Under the pieces are notes generated by a model. It did not search any database. It was not told where the DNA came from and saw nothing but the letters and a program-made list of their open reading frames with translations. 64,000 nt of DNA from contig NZ_CP014676.1 in the NCBI RefSeq assembly GCF_001787335.1, forward strand, positions 38,456 to 102,455, in the 5' to 3' direction. This document shows, piece by piece, positions 8,283 to 18,174 of this stretch; position 1 is the first letter of the stretch, and each line of letters begins with the position of its first letter. Both the position numbers and the translations under genes were made by a program. The DNA comes from Kozakia baliensis. GTDB lineage: Bacteria > Pseudomonadota > Alphaproteobacteria > Acetobacterales > Acetobacteraceae.

Positions 8283-9608
8283 TCAGGGCGACATGGAGGG
8301 ACCGCTCGAAGGAGCAGGGCGGAAAATTTTCTGGAGCAACTCGATGGCTTTCTTGACGGCCTCCTGAGCCTTCTCGGTCATGTCCTCGAGCATGCTTTGG
8401 CCAGGTTTGCGCCCTGGAAGCGCAGCGGCTTCCGCCCCAACCTGCGCGTCGATCTGCGCAAAGCGCTGCTCCACTCGGGTCGAGGTTTTGAGCTGGACGC
8501 CGAGTTGGTCAGCCGCTTCGCGCCCTTTCCCGTAAGCCTCGACCTTGGATGCGGCCTCCTCGAACTGGCGGGCGAACTCGCGGTTCGAAGACTTCTCCAA
8601 AGTAAGCTGCGAATGCAACGTCTCGTAGCGACCGCCCGGCTTCATCTGGGATAAGACGCCGCGCACGCCGTCCGGGTCGTTGCCCGCCGCGTCGTGGATC
8701 GCCGCCATGATCGATGAGCCGGGTCCGGACCTGAGATTGCGCATCGCCTCCACAGCCTCGGAGCCAAGCTGCGCGGTCGCATCCATATCGCGCTCCGCCC
8801 GGGCCGCGGTTCTAGCGTTGGTCTGCTCCATCGCCCGATCGAACCAGGAAGGCGTGACGTTCCGTGGCTGGCCCTCGATACGCGTCGCGAGCGCCGACGC
8901 GAAGCGGGAGAAGCCATTCACGGCCGCCGCGGCGACCGTCATCTTTTCGGGTTGCGGCGGTTCAGGTTGTGGCGAATGATTGTCCTGCCCCTGCTGTGGA
9001 TCATCGGTTGCTCCGGGGCGCGGTTTTCCCGCGTTGGCGCGCTGCGACGCTTCAGCGCCGGGGGACCGCTCGTTCGGTTGACGATCGCGGTCCTGAGAAG
9101 TATCGCCTCCGCCGGGAGAGCGGTGCACGCGCGCCTGCTCCTGGCTCGACCCCGGGCTTTTCTGCAGCGCCTCGCGAATACGGTCGACAGCAAAAGCGAT
9201 GTCGGGATGGTTGGCGTCCAATCCGCCATGTGCGACATCTTGCGCAACATCGCGAATTTTATTGACGACGTTCTGATCCCGGATCGCCGAAGTCTGTTTC
9301 AGGAACCCCGCGATTTCCGGGTCGTGCAGGCCATCCATCGTCGTAGCGCGCCGAGTCATTTCGTCACGAAGCGGATGCGACGCTGGCAGCACGTCGCCAA
9401 CCGCGCGCGTGAAATCCTGAACCGCGAAGGCAAGGCGCGTGTGCAGGTGATCGGGTTCCGCACCGCTGGGCGCGGAAGACATCTCGCGTTTCAGCGTTTC
9501 GAAATTCGCGGCAACCGCCGGTTGCACCCGGCGAACCTCATCGACGACACGGTCGAGATAGGCTGTGACATTTCGTAGACTGGCGGCCTGTTCCATGGTT
9601 TCGGACAT
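8283..9608 (-). CDS. Unknown 441-aa tra-operon protein with relaxase-like C-terminal tail
   Basis: No recognised domain. Residues 1-150 are helical, 150-225 are a low-complexity Pro/Gln/Asp/Arg-rich linker (probably disordered), and 225-430 are helical and charged. The protein ends in IFRPAPSSGPSMSP, close to the endings of the relaxase (RARPSSSGPGM) and of Fic (KRPTSSPGMN). It lies between the exported 389-aa protein and TraY in one leftward operon and has no signal peptide, so it is cytoplasmic or a secretion substrate. A role as T4SS substrate or relaxosome/coupling factor is inference from the tail. Confidence 0.6.
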   Translation of the reverse strand: MSETMEQAASLRNVTAYLDRVVDEVRRVQPAVAANFETLKREMSSAPSGAEPDHLHTRLAFAVQDFTRAVGDVLPASHPLRDEMTRRATTMDGLHDPEIAGFLKQTSAIRDQNVVNKIRDVAQDVAHGGLDANHPDIAFAVDRIREALQKSPGSSQEQARVHRSPGGGDTSQDRDRQPNERSPGAEASQRANAGKPRPGATDDPQQGQDNHSPQPEPPQPEKMTVAAAAVNGFSRFASALATRIEGQPRNVTPSWFDRAMEQTNARTAARAERDMDATAQLGSEAVEAMRNLRSGPGSSIMAAIHDAAGNDPDGVRGVLSQMKPGGRYETLHSQLTLEKSSNREFARQFEEAASKVEAYGKGREAADQLGVQLKTSTRVEQRFAQIDAQVGAEAAALPGRKPGQSMLEDMTEKAQEAVKKAIELLQKIFRPAPSSGPSMSP

Positions 9609-9627
9609 CGGCGTGTTCTCCGTGTTG

Positions 9628-10797
9628 TTACGGGTTGATCGTAGGAGAAGGCATGGCGGTCAGCGTCTTTTGCTGTTTCCGCTCTTCGCTCTGAGCGACC
9701 TGCGTTGCGCCAATCGAGGATTGATAGAGCCCAAGGCGATAGTTTTGCATCGCGAGGTAATTCGATAGGGCGAGTTCGGTCGCGATTTCGCGCTCGACGG
9801 AAGCTGGCGCCATGGTTTGCAAGTTGGCGTTCCACTGCACGTTCGAGACGCGACGGTTGACTTCGAGGCTGACGGCTTGAAGCCACGATGCCTTCTCGAG
9901 AGGCTGGAGGCCCTCGGCCTGCATTTCCGTTTTCTGCGCACCGGTCAGCGACACGGACGGTGTTTCGAGGGACGTAATAAACGCCATGATCCAGCGCGCG
10001 AGCGACATGCGGGCGTTGTAGGAGCGTCGCTCCAACATGGCCTCCCGGCCAAGGGTGCTGGTCGCCTGGTCGCCACGGAGCGCCGCGGGCGCGACCGGTT
10101 GGATCAAGGTCGTTCCATAATCGTTTGCCGCATCAACCGAGCCATCGGCCGTCAATGTGTCAGCCGCAAAAAGCGACGCGGCACGCTGGTCGGCGTTCGG
10201 CAGGCGCGATACGCTGGTGCAGAGACCCGCGGCGGCATCGCTTTGCGAACAGTATCGACGCAGATGCAGATCGGAATTGGCGGTGACGCCCTGGGACCGG
10301 CCGTAATAGGACGGCGTTCCTTGTTCCGCTTCCCCGCGTGGATCCGTAACCGTGGTGATGGCGCCGAGAGCGGATCTCGACGATTTCGCGGCCGCCATGG
10401 TCGCCTGTTGCGCGTCGAGCCCTGCGCAGAACTCGGGGTTCATCGTATGTTCGTCGCGAATGTCGGTATCGTGCTGCTGGCGTAGAAAGGTCGCCATAGA
10501 CGTGTTGGACGCATCTGCGATACGGGACTGGGCCGCCACCTGACCTTTCGAATAATTCGCCGACTGGGTCGCGCTGTCACGAATGAGCGATGCGACCGAA
10601 TTCGGGTTCGTCATGTCATTTAGACTGTTCGTGATATTCGTCCCAAGGTTGTCGAGCTGCTTGCCCATGAAGCTTTGAAGCGCCTGGATCGCGAAGACCA
10701 CCGCGGCTTCCCCGAAAGCGTAGGCACGCGGCGGTATCAGGGAGACGGTCAGGAGGCAGGTGCCGGCCGCAAGCAGCACGGAGTGTCGCATCGCCAT
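9628..10797 (-). CDS. Exported transfer-region protein, unknown
   Basis: 389 aa with a signal peptide (LLAAGTCLLTVSLIPPRAYA). The mature part is helical and rich in Ser/Thr/Ala with repeated coiled-coil-like stretches and few cysteines. I do not recognise a named family; its size and place next to TraY make a TraW- or VirB5-like periplasmic role conceivable, without sequence proof. Its start overlaps the stop of the upstream gene by one base, so translation is coupled. Confidence 0.6.
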   Translation of the reverse strand: MAMRHSVLLAAGTCLLTVSLIPPRAYAFGEAAVVFAIQALQSFMGKQLDNLGTNITNSLNDMTNPNSVASLIRDSATQSANYSKGQVAAQSRIADASNTSMATFLRQQHDTDIRDEHTMNPEFCAGLDAQQATMAAAKSSRSALGAITTVTDPRGEAEQGTPSYYGRSQGVTANSDLHLRRYCSQSDAAAGLCTSVSRLPNADQRAASLFAADTLTADGSVDAANDYGTTLIQPVAPAALRGDQATSTLGREAMLERRSYNARMSLARWIMAFITSLETPSVSLTGAQKTEMQAEGLQPLEKASWLQAVSLEVNRRVSNVQWNANLQTMAPASVEREIATELALSNYLAMQNYRLGLYQSSIGATQVAQSEERKQQKTLTAMPSPTINP

Positions 10798-11354
10798 CAG
10801 AACACCCCATCGAGGTTCGAGGTGAGCGAATAGCCCGCCGGCAGTTCGGGCGTGCCATTCACATAGAGACCGCTGTTACCACCAGAACCGACGCTGCTTT
10901 GGGCAAGCGGCGGCCCATTGCCGCCCCAGCTGAGGGTCGGGCACATCGTGCCGCTTCCGATGTTTCCAAACCCCAGGCCGAGATTGACGCCAGTGAGCGA
11001 CAGGCTGCACTGCGTGCCGCCCATCGCCCCGCCCCAAGCGCTCTGCGCGGCCTGGCAAAGCTGGCTCCCCAACTGGTTTTCAAGGTTCTGGAGAAGCGAG
11101 GCGGGGTCGAGACCGCTCGACACCACGTTGAGACCTGTGCCGTGCAGAAAGCCGTCGAGGCAACTCAAGGCACCGACGCTTTGCGGCTGCTTGACGTAGT
11201 TATCGTTCGCTTGGATCGTGTCGTCCGTCGCTTTTTGAGCCGCTTGGGTCAGCGCCGCGCAGCCGCTGCTGCTGGTTTCGCTCTGGGCAAGCGCAGATTC
11301 GATCGGAAATGCTAAAAGCAGGGCGAGAAGAGGCAGGGTGGGGGCGTGGCTCAT
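10797..11354 (-). CDS. Small exported Cys-containing transfer-region protein
   Basis: 185 aa, signal peptide with cleavage near ESALAQ. The mature protein is Ser/Gly/Asn-rich and contains cysteines at SGCAAL, LSCLDG, SQLCQAA, TQCSLS and TMCPTL, which could form disulfides and would suit the DsbC-like protein encoded at 3495-4493. No family recognised. It overlaps the upstream 115-aa gene by 4 bp and the downstream gene by 1 bp. Confidence 0.65.
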   Translation of the reverse strand: MSHAPTLPLLALLLAFPIESALAQSETSSSGCAALTQAAQKATDDTIQANDNYVKQPQSVGALSCLDGFLHGTGLNVVSSGLDPASLLQNLENQLGSQLCQAAQSAWGGAMGGTQCSLSLTGVNLGLGFGNIGSGTMCPTLSWGGNGPPLAQSSVGSGGNSGLYVNGTPELPAGYSLTSNLDGVF

Positions 11355-11698
11355 AATTTGGCCCCCCCTCGATGCGCCGTCAGCGTGGCGAGCATCTGCA
11401 AACGCTCCGGCGCCATGAGGCGATTTAAAGCCTCAAGCCGTGCGCGTTGAAATACGCCGCTCCCGACCGGTGACGTCGGAGGTATGAGACCCCGGAGCGA
11501 CCGCTCGTCCGCCAGCGCGCTCATGAGCGCGGTTCTCAAATCTTGCCAATAGGCGGGCGGAATATGCTCGAATGCGGCATCCCATTGTGTGCGTAGATCC
11601 TTTTGGCGAAGTTCTCCGAGAAGCCAGTCGTCGCCGCGGGCGCGCAACTCATGTGCGAGCGTTTCGAGGGTTCCTTTGATTTTTCCTGCTGCCGTCAT
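11351..11698 (-). CDS. Soluble hypothetical protein opening the main tra operon
   Basis: 115 aa from ATG 11698, chosen over 11713 because GGGAGG lies 7 nt upstream and the backbone motif then sits 35 nt before the start. All-helical, charged, with no signal peptide and no recognised domain. It heads the leftward operon 11698-5434, whose genes overlap or are separated by fewer than 35 bp. Confidence 0.6.
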   Translation of the reverse strand: MTAAGKIKGTLETLAHELRARGDDWLLGELRQKDLRTQWDAAFEHIPPAYWQDLRTALMSALADERSLRGLIPPTSPVGSGVFQRARLEALNRLMAPERLQMLATLTAHRGGAKL

Positions 11699-11725
11699 CG
11701 TGCGACCTCCCATTTCGGTCCAAGA

Positions 11726-12184
11726 TCACGCCCCATCATGCGACGGGCGACGATTTTGTTGCAGGATCGCGACTTGGTTGTGGCCGACATCGATCCGGTA
11801 GCCGCACTGGGCGACGGTGGTCGCAAGGACGCGGTTCCACGTTCGACCTCCCTGCCAATCGACGGGTTGGGCCTGATCAGTGTCAGGACCGAATGTGATT
11901 TTAACACCGCGCGGAACGATCTGGCGCACGGCGAACCCCAGTGGAACGCGATGCCCAAAGCCAGTCGCCACCCGGAAATGCCCCCCCAATCCCCCTGCGG
12001 GCTTTGGAGCTTCGTCGGGCTGCGCATTCGTTTTGCGCGGGATCGGCACAGGTTGAGGGTGCGGCGATGGCAAAGCGGCCGAATGCTGGACGATCTGAAA
12101 CGACGCCAGCTCAACGCTGACCGGGCGCACTCCCTCAATCGGGTGAGGATGCGCAAGGAGCGGAAAAAGAAGGGCGGCAAGCAT
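11726..12184 (-). CDS. TcpQ/PilL-like exported protein
   Basis: 152 aa. Short hydrophobic N-terminus (MLAALLFPLLAHPHP), a proline-rich linker, and a C-terminal region (about 100-145) with VDWQGGRTWNRVLATTVAQC and GYRIDVGHNQVAIL. That is the pattern of the TcpQ / PilL C-terminal domain found in toxin-coregulated pilus and IncI pilus/T4BSS proteins. The start has CAGGAG upstream and a backbone motif 34 nt before it. It probably sits in the outer-membrane or periplasmic part of the transfer apparatus. Confidence 0.65.
   Translation of the reverse strand: MLAALLFPLLAHPHPIEGVRPVSVELASFQIVQHSAALPSPHPQPVPIPRKTNAQPDEAPKPAGGLGGHFRVATGFGHRVPLGFAVRQIVPRGVKITFGPDTDQAQPVDWQGGRTWNRVLATTVAQCGYRIDVGHNQVAILQQNRRPSHDGA
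11734..11744 (-). promoter_or_regulatory. Backbone motif copy 5 (GTCGCATGATG)
   Basis: 35 nt before the first gene of the leftward tra operon and inside the 3' end of the TcpQ-like gene. Confidence 0.65.
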
Positions 12185-12218
12185 GATGATCTCCTGTCAG
12201 GAGACCATGATCGCGGCG

Positions 12219-12229
12219 CATCATGCGAT
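12219..12229 (-). promoter_or_regulatory. Backbone motif copy 6 (ATCGCATGATG)
   Basis: 34 nt before the TcpQ-like start, preceded by a T8 run and GTGCGGC, in the divergent interval before the regulator at 12365. Confidence 0.6.
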
Positions 12230-12364
12230 GCCGCACAAAAAAAACAGTGTGTCGTCGTTTTGCCCGAAACGCATAGTCATTGTCAGATCGTAGCGTCGCA
12301 CTATTGTGGCGCGTCCTTCTCTCGGAGAAGGTTATTTATGCCTGTGTAGAATTAGCGGTGTGAT

Positions 12365-13177
12365 ATGAAAAAAGTAGCGGTGGAGCAGGCTTGCAAGAAG
12401 CTATTTGTCGATGACGCTCTTTATACAAAACTCGGGGCAGTGTTCCGCGAACGTCGTCAGTTTTTGAATCTAACAGTTGCGAAAGCAGTCAGGCTCACGG
12501 GAATCAAGATCTCGACATTAAAGAACGTCGAGAAGGGGGTTCCATTTTCGGTAAGCTCTGTTCTTATGCTTCTCGACGCCTATGGTTTAGATGCGGAGCA
12601 GCTTCTGCCCCCTCATGGAGGACCGATCGAGCCTTTACCGGAACCAATTCCTGCAATCGCAGAGCAGAAAATGGTCCGCATAGCCGATGGTCTCACCGCT
12701 GCGGCTGAGCATTTGAAAAGCCTCGCGGTAATTCTCGAAAACATTTCGCTTGTCGCGGATGGGCAACCCGAGATCGCCGAGCCATTCATTCCCGGCGAGC
12801 GAAAGAACAATATCATCATCAATGACACGCTTGCTTCCACACAAGTGTTTGGTCGTCGCGTGCAGAGCTTGCGGATCGCTCGAGGCATTCCGATCCATCA
12901 TCTGGGAGCCAACTCAACAATCGGCGAAGGGGCGATCATTTCGATTGAGGCCGGTATCCGTAACCCGTCTCTGCTAACCGCCTACGAGATCGCGGAAGCT
13001 CTGAAGGTTGAGTGCGCCTTCCTTTTCTCAAACTCTCGGGAAGCTCACCTCAATCATCTGGCCCTCCAATTGCGGGCGGCCTCGTTGACGGCATCGCGAC
13101 ATCGCGAACAGATTGGTGATCTCTTTGTCGCTTGCGAGCATATCCACGACGTCATTATGGGCACACGAGCGTCGTAA
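12365..13177 (+). CDS. Transcriptional regulator with two XRE-like HTH domains
   Basis: 270 aa. The first Cro/C1-type HTH spans about residues 22-80 (RERRQFLNLTVAKAVRLTGI, then STLKNVEKG); a second spans about 160-215 (LRIARGIPIHHLGANSTIGE, then ISIEAGIRNPSLLTAYEIAE). A linker of ~80 residues separates them. Two XRE domains in one chain is unusual and could let a monomer bind two half sites. It is divergent from the tra operon with 180 bp between them, so it is the best visible candidate for a tra regulator and possibly the protein that reads the GTCGCATGATG motif. That link is inference. Confidence 0.75.
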   Translation: MKKVAVEQACKKLFVDDALYTKLGAVFRERRQFLNLTVAKAVRLTGIKISTLKNVEKGVPFSVSSVLMLLDAYGLDAEQLLPPHGGPIEPLPEPIPAIAEQKMVRIADGLTAAAEHLKSLAVILENISLVADGQPEIAEPFIPGERKNNIIINDTLASTQVFGRRVQSLRIARGIPIHHLGANSTIGEGAIISIEAGIRNPSLLTAYEIAEALKVECAFLFSNSREAHLNHLALQLRAASLTASRHREQIGDLFVACEHIHDVIMGTRAS

Positions 13178-13491
13178 ACTGACGCTGCGTGCGTCTACTT
13201 TTCCGTGTTCCCAAGCCAATCATCACGAGAACTTTGATTGCCTTTTCTATCCATGGATAAGGCCGGTAGGCGCGCGTCATCAACGTTCTGGCGCAATGTG
13301 AGATACATTCCACTTGGAATGGATGCTTTACGTAGTTAATATTTCTGTTGACCTTTCTGAAAATAACCTACAGTGATTGGCTTCATCCTATTGAGGTGAC
13401 GTCAGATGATTTCTCATGACAGTGTCGTTATTGCTCACGGACAACGTAATTGGATCCAGCATGTCGCCGATGCGTCGATGGTCAGGCGGCT
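13178..13491. other. Intergenic region with interrupted small ORF
   Basis: 314 bp. It holds a promoter-like TTGACC...TACAGT pair near 13353-13380 and a start codon at 13406 preceded by TTGAGGTGACG. Nothing else is recognised. Confidence 0.4.
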
Positions 13492-13507
13492 TGTTGATTT
13501 TCACTGA
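13406..13507 (+). pseudogene. 5' stub of a gene cut by IS21
   Basis: ATG 13406 begins a 33-codon frame (MISHDSVVIAHGQRNWIQHV...) that runs into the left inverted repeat of the IS21 element at 13492 and stops 16 bp inside it. It has a promoter-like sequence and a GAGGTGA ribosome-binding site upstream, so it looks like a real gene start interrupted by insertion. No matching continuation is recognisable to the right of the element at 15983. The product is unknown. Confidence 0.4.
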
Positions 13508-13603
13508 GAACTGACCCGGGTAGGGCGGAAATTTTCATCGAGATTTGACCCATGCCTTCACACTCCCCGGCATCATCTGCTGGGGGTTTTTGGAGTGATT
13601 GAC

Positions 13604-15127
13604 ATGGAGCTTCTGAGTGTGATCCGCCGGTGGCATCGCCGGGATCATCTTCCGATCCGCGAGATCGAACGCCGGACAGGACTGTCACGCAATACGATCC
13701 GGAAATATCTCCGGGCAGAGAGCATTGAACCGCGGTTCCAGGTCCCCGAACGTCCCAGCCGACTGGACCCGTTTGCTGACAAATTGAGAGGATGGCTGGT
13801 TCTGGAAGCCGCCCGATCCCGCAAGAACCGGCGCACGGCGCGACGGTTGTATGAAGACCTTGTGACGCTGGGTTATGATGGATCCTATGGACGGGTGGCT
13901 GCTTTCATCCGGCAGTGGAAACACGAACAGCACCAGGCACGCCAGACAACGGGCCGGGGTGTTTTCGTGCCCCTGTGCTTCCAGCCCGGGGAAGCCTTCC
14001 AGTTTGACTGGGGCGAGGACTGGACGGTGATTGCCGGGCATCGCGTCAAGCTGCAGGTTGCCCACACCAAACTGTCCTTCAGCCGGGCCTTCATACTCAG
14101 GGCCTATCCCCTACAGACCCACGAGATGCTTTTTGATGCGCTTACCGAGGCCTTCCGCGTGCTCGGTGGCGTGCCGCGGCGGGGTATTTTTGATAACATG
14201 AAGACGGCCGTGGACCGGATTGGCTCTGGCAAGGCACGTCAGGTCAACCTGCGCTTCATGGCCCTGGCCAGCCATTATCTGTTCGAGACAACCTTCTGCA
14301 ATCCGGCAGCGGGATGGGAGAAAGGGCAGATCGAGAAGACCGTGCAGGATGCCCGACGCCATATCTGGCAGGATCTGCCTGCCTTTCCTGATCTGGGGGC
14401 ACTGAATGCCTGGCTGGAAGCCCGCTGCCTGGACTGCTGGGAACGGCTGCAGCATATCGAACTGGCCCGGAGCATCGCCGAGGTCCATGCCAGCGAGCGT
14501 CCTCACCTCATGGTGCCGGGGCGTCCCTTTGACGGGTTTGTCGAACAGACCAAACGCGTCTCACCAACCTGCCTGATCCAGTTCGAAGGCAATCGCTACA
14601 GCGTGCCGGCCTCCTTTGCCAATCGTCCGGTCAGCCTGCGGGTTTATCCTGACAAGCTGCGCATTATCGCCGAAGGGCGGGTTCTGTGCGTGCATGACCG
14701 GATCATCACGCGTTCGCATGGTGTGCCAGGCCGCACGGTGTATGACTGGCGGCATTATCTGGCGGTCATCCAGCGCAAACCGGGCGCCCTGCGCAATGGC
14801 GCGCCGTTTACCGAATTGCCAGCTGCCTTCCGGACCCTGCAGGATCAACTGCTCAGGCGGCCTGGAGGCGACCGGGAAATGGCTGAAATCCTGGCCCTGG
14901 TGCTGCAGCATGATGAGCAGGCCGTCCTCTGCGCGGTTGAACTGGCTCTTGAAGATGGCGTGGCGACCAAGACCCATGTTCTCAATACGCTTCATCGCCT
15001 GATCGATGCCAAGAGAACCGTGGTTCCCCGGCTCGATGCCCCACAGGCCCTGGTGCTCGAACATGAACCGTGCGCCGATACAGGGCGGTATGACATCCTG
15101 CGAAGGGACAGCCGCCATGCGTCATGA
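13604..15127 (+). CDS. istA: IS21-family transposase IstA
   Basis: 507 aa from ATG 13604 (GGAG 8 nt upstream). The N-terminal HTH (residues about 5-45, [20 protein letters not shown]) binds the ends. The DDE integrase core begins near residue 125 ([11 protein letters not shown] has the first Asp) and includes a second acidic segment ([12 protein letters not shown]) and [13 protein letters not shown] with the catalytic Glu. A Mu-type C-terminal beta domain follows ([20 protein letters not shown]). Intact and full length for the family. It overlaps istB by 11 bp. Confidence 0.93.
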   Translation: MELLSVIRRWHRRDHLPIREIERRTGLSRNTIRKYLRAESIEPRFQVPERPSRLDPFADKLRGWLVLEAARSRKNRRTARRLYEDLVTLGYDGSYGRVAAFIRQWKHEQHQARQTTGRGVFVPLCFQPGEAFQFDWGEDWTVIAGHRVKLQVAHTKLSFSRAFILRAYPLQTHEMLFDALTEAFRVLGGVPRRGIFDNMKTAVDRIGSGKARQVNLRFMALASHYLFETTFCNPAAGWEKGQIEKTVQDARRHIWQDLPAFPDLGALNAWLEARCLDCWERLQHIELARSIAEVHASERPHLMVPGRPFDGFVEQTKRVSPTCLIQFEGNRYSVPASFANRPVSLRVYPDKLRIIAEGRVLCVHDRIITRSHGVPGRTVYDWRHYLAVIQRKPGALRNGAPFTELPAAFRTLQDQLLRRPGGDREMAEILALVLQHDEQAVLCAVELALEDGVATKTHVLNTLHRLIDAKRTVVPRLDAPQALVLEHEPCADTGRYDILRRDSRHAS

Positions 15128-15896
15128 TCCTGCCGCTGCTTCACTTGTCGTCATGCTCCGTGGATTGCGGATGTATGGCATGTCCCAGGCCACGGCTGAC
15201 CTCATCGAGCAGGGCGCACCTGCCTTCGAGGCGGCCATCCCCATCCTCTCACAACTCCTGAAGGCGGAACTGGCCGAACGCGAAGTGCGCTCCATCGCCT
15301 ACCAGACAAAGACCGCCCGGTTCCCTGCCTACAAGGACCTGTCCGGGTTCTCCTTTGCCAATACGCAGGTCAACGAGCCCATGGTCCGCCAGCTCCATAG
15401 CGGGGACTTCATCGAGCGTGCTGAAAATGTCGTGCTGATCGGTGGTCCGGGAACCGGAAAAACCCACCTGGCGACCGCGCTGGCCATCCAGGCGATCACC
15501 CATCACCGCAAGAAGGCGCGCTTCTGGTCAACGGTCGACCTGGTCAATGCGCTCGAACAGGAAAAGACCGCCAACCGGGCCGGGCAGATTGCCGACAGGC
15601 TGCTCCGCCTGGATCTCGTGATCCTTGATGAACTCGGTTATCTCCCCTTCAGTGCATCTGGGGGCGCCCTGCTGTTCCATCTGCTCAGCCGCCTCTACGA
15701 GCGCACCAGTGTCATCATCACAACCAATCTGAGCTTCAGTGAATGGGGAGACGTCTTTGGTGACCCGAAGATGACAACGGCGCTCCTCGATCGGCTGACC
15801 CATCACTGTCATATCCTCGAGACAGGAAATGACAGCTACAGGTTCCGCGCCAGCACCGCCGCGTCAAAAAACAGAAAGGACAGATCCTCTTCTTGA
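15117..15896 (+). CDS. istB: IS21-family helper ATPase IstB
   Basis: 259 aa from ATG 15117, overlapping the 3' end of istA by 11 bp. DnaC/DnaA-like AAA+ ATPase: Walker [12 protein letters not shown] at about residue 110, Walker [12 protein letters not shown] near 170, sensor-like IITTN near 205. In IS21 elements IstB assembles on target DNA and directs IstA. Intact. Confidence 0.93.
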   Translation: MRHDPAAASLVVMLRGLRMYGMSQATADLIEQGAPAFEAAIPILSQLLKAELAEREVRSIAYQTKTARFPAYKDLSGFSFANTQVNEPMVRQLHSGDFIERAENVVLIGGPGTGKTHLATALAIQAITHHRKKARFWSTVDLVNALEQEKTANRAGQIADRLLRLDLVILDELGYLPFSASGGALLFHLLSRLYERTSVIITTNLSFSEWGDVFGDPKMTTALLDRLTHHCHILETGNDSYRFRASTAASKNRKDRSSS

Positions 15897-16136
15897 CCGC
15901 CCGCCCGACTATGCCTGAAATAGCATCTGGCTGGGTCAATTCCTGATGAAAAACCCGGGTCAGTTCTCAGTGAAAATCAACATAATCGACAATGACCGAC
16001 GCCAGATAGCGTCTTATGCAACGATACATTGATCCCGCTGCGTCTGGCGCTTGCTTCGGGTCCGCCCCTATCTTCGGTTGAAGCGACAACAGGCATGTTC
16101 CGTCGTGACGGAGAGCCTGCGGAAAGGAGCCATCCC

Positions 16137-17117
16137 ATGAAGCTGATCGGCATCGAAGAGCATTTCCTGACGCCCGAAGTGAAAGACGCCTGGTCCGCCA
16201 TCGGCCTTGACGCCGCTGACCCGAGCGTCGCGTTCCATGGCGGGCCGCTTGAGAAGCGGCTGGCCGATCTCGCCGAAGAGCGGCTGGCCCTCATGGACGA
16301 AACAGGGTTGGACGTGCAGGTCCTGTCGCTCACCACACCGTCATTGCACGACCTCGGACCCGACAGCGTCGATCTGGCGCGCCGCGCAAACGATGCTGTG
16401 GCGGAGGCAATCGCCCGCCATCCGGATCGCTTTCAGGCGCTGGCGACGCTGCCCGTGGCAATGCCCGACGAAGCGGCCCTCGAACTTGAACGCTGCGTCA
16501 AGACACTCGGCTTCAAGGGAACGATGCTGTGCGGGCGTGTGGGCCATCGCAACCTGGACCACGCCGATCTGCTCCCGATCTCCCAGAGTGCCGCGGTGTT
16601 GAAGGCGCCAATCCTGCTTCACCCCAGAGCACCGGAGAAGGCCGTCCGGGATGCCTATTATTCCGGGTTCAGCCCGCAGGTGGACGCCGCGTTTTCCTGT
16701 TTCGGCCTCGGCTGGCATTATGACGCCGGCATCCAGTTCCTGCGTCTCGTGCTGGCGGGCCATTTCGATCGTTTCCCGGATCTACAGGTTATTCTGGGCC
16801 ACTGGGGCGAGCTGGTCCTGTTCTACGCCGAGCGTATCGCCAACATGGATCGCGTTTCCGGACTGGCTCATCCCATGGCGACGTATTTCCGGCGCAACCT
16901 GTCTGTCACGGCGAGCGGCATCTACCTGCCGCATTATCTGGAACAGGCGGCACGAATCGTCGGCTATGACCGGCTGCTGTTCTCCACCGACTATCCGTAT
17001 CAATACCGCCCCGGCCGCGACGCACGACACTTCCTCGAAAACTGCGGTCTGGACGAGGCCGCGACGCAGGGCTTCGCACACGGAAACTGGGAGCGGCTCA
17101 CAGAACAGCTGCCGTAA
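16137..17117 (+). CDS. Amidohydrolase-2 family protein, decarboxylase-like
   Basis: 326 aa from ATG 16137, chosen because AAAGGAG lies just upstream. The N-terminal GIEEHFLTPEV gives the E-x-H metal motif seen in gamma-resorcylate and 2,3-dihydroxybenzoate decarboxylases and other ACMSD-type amidohydrolases; further family landmarks are PILLHP, LQVILGHWGE and LLFSTDYPYQ (the late Asp ligand). These enzymes are TIM-barrel metal-dependent decarboxylases or hydrolases of aromatic acids. The substrate cannot be told from sequence. The gene stands alone between IS21 and a convergent LysR gene. Confidence 0.8.
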   Translation: MKLIGIEEHFLTPEVKDAWSAIGLDAADPSVAFHGGPLEKRLADLAEERLALMDETGLDVQVLSLTTPSLHDLGPDSVDLARRANDAVAEAIARHPDRFQALATLPVAMPDEAALELERCVKTLGFKGTMLCGRVGHRNLDHADLLPISQSAAVLKAPILLHPRAPEKAVRDAYYSGFSPQVDAAFSCFGLGWHYDAGIQFLRLVLAGHFDRFPDLQVILGHWGELVLFYAERIANMDRVSGLAHPMATYFRRNLSVTASGIYLPHYLEQAARIVGYDRLLFSTDYPYQYRPGRDARHFLENCGLDEAATQGFAHGNWERLTEQLP

Positions 17118-17220
17118 GCGCTCTAGATAATCGAAACGTCTGCCATGGCAGCAGTCGCCTCATATCGGACTAAACAGGACAATCACGAATGTTTCGAAAG
17201 CCGACATCACTATATAGATT

Positions 17221-18147
17221 TCATTTCTTGGTAGCGTGACGATCATCTCGGAGATTTGCGGCCAGATAATCGACAAAGACACGAACTCTTTGCGGCATAT
17301 AACGATTTGGCCCCATGAAGACGGCATGCACAGTCTGTGGCTCTCGCGCGGCAAATCTCTTGAGAACAGGGACAAGCTTTCCCGCAGCGAGGTCTTCCTG
17401 AACCTGGAACAGTGAAAGCTGTGCGATCCCAGTGCCTGCGAGCGTCAGACGGCGCATGCTTTCTCCATCTCCCAAAAGAATATTACCTTTTGGAGCGAAG
17501 GTTCGTGGCTGTCCGGTTTCATCGCGAAACTTCCATTCCGGCGTTTGTCGTCGGAAAGCGAACGTCAGACAATTATGCTCTTCCAGTTCATTGACCGTTT
17601 CAGGAGTGCCATGGCTTTCCAGATATGACGGGGCCGCTACCGTAACAAAATACGTTTCCATAATCTTGCGCTGCAGAAGTCCCGAATCCCGCATCGGACC
17701 GATGCGAATGGCGACATCGGCATGATGCTCGACAAGATCCACAACCTGATCGGTGAGATCTACAGAAAGCCGGATTCCCGGATAGCAGGCCAGGAATCCG
17801 GGCAAAAGATCAAGCACGCATTGAAGGCCGAAGGGTAGGTTCATGTTGACCCGAACGTCTCCCGTCGGTCGGGGCATTTCGTGCAAAAGACCATCTTCCA
17901 GCGCCGTCATCTGCTCCAGAATACACCGACTCTCGCGATGGAAGCGCTCCCCTTCTGCCGTCAGCTCAATGGATCTGGTTGATCGGTTAACAAGCCGCGT
18001 GCCCAGTCTTGCCTCCAGACGCGACGTCAATTTGCTGACGGCAGACGGTGACATGTCGAGCCGGCGTGCTGCTTCGGAAAATGAGCCGGCCTCCACAATG
18101 GCCACGAACACTTCCATCTCATGAAGCCGGTTAACGTCCCTCAACAT
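17221..18147 (-). CDS. LysR-family regulator
   Basis: 308 aa. Winged HTH at residues about 8-66 (MEVFVAIVEAGSFSEAARRL, then MSPSAVSKLTSRLEARLG) and a LysR substrate-binding domain to the end. It belongs to the CrgA/DsdC-like group in which the HTH is followed by RLVNRSTRSIELTAEG. It is divergent from the SDR gene at 18256 with 108 bp between the starts, and an inverted repeat TGAACT-N10-AGTTCA lies in that interval, so it probably controls the SDR gene and itself. Confidence 0.9.
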   Translation of the reverse strand: MLRDVNRLHEMEVFVAIVEAGSFSEAARRLDMSPSAVSKLTSRLEARLGTRLVNRSTRSIELTAEGERFHRESRCILEQMTALEDGLLHEMPRPTGDVRVNMNLPFGLQCVLDLLPGFLACYPGIRLSVDLTDQVVDLVEHHADVAIRIGPMRDSGLLQRKIMETYFVTVAAPSYLESHGTPETVNELEEHNCLTFAFRRQTPEWKFRDETGQPRTFAPKGNILLGDGESMRRLTLAGTGIAQLSLFQVQEDLAAGKLVPVLKRFAAREPQTVHAVFMGPNRYMPQRVRVFVDYLAANLRDDRHATKK

Positions 18148-18174
18148 ATCTGTGCCTTGAATTCATAGCGACTG

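Larger units (their letters stand above)
13492..15982 (+). mobile_element. Complete IS21-family insertion sequence
   Basis: 2,491 bp bounded by near-terminal inverted repeats: TGTTGATTTTCACTGAGAAC at 13492 and its complement ending at 15982. The ends begin TG and end CA as is usual for IS21. It encodes overlapping istA and istB. The bases flanking the element (AGGCGGCT left, TAATCGAC right) show no target duplication, which suggests recombination or deletion after insertion. Confidence 0.9.
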
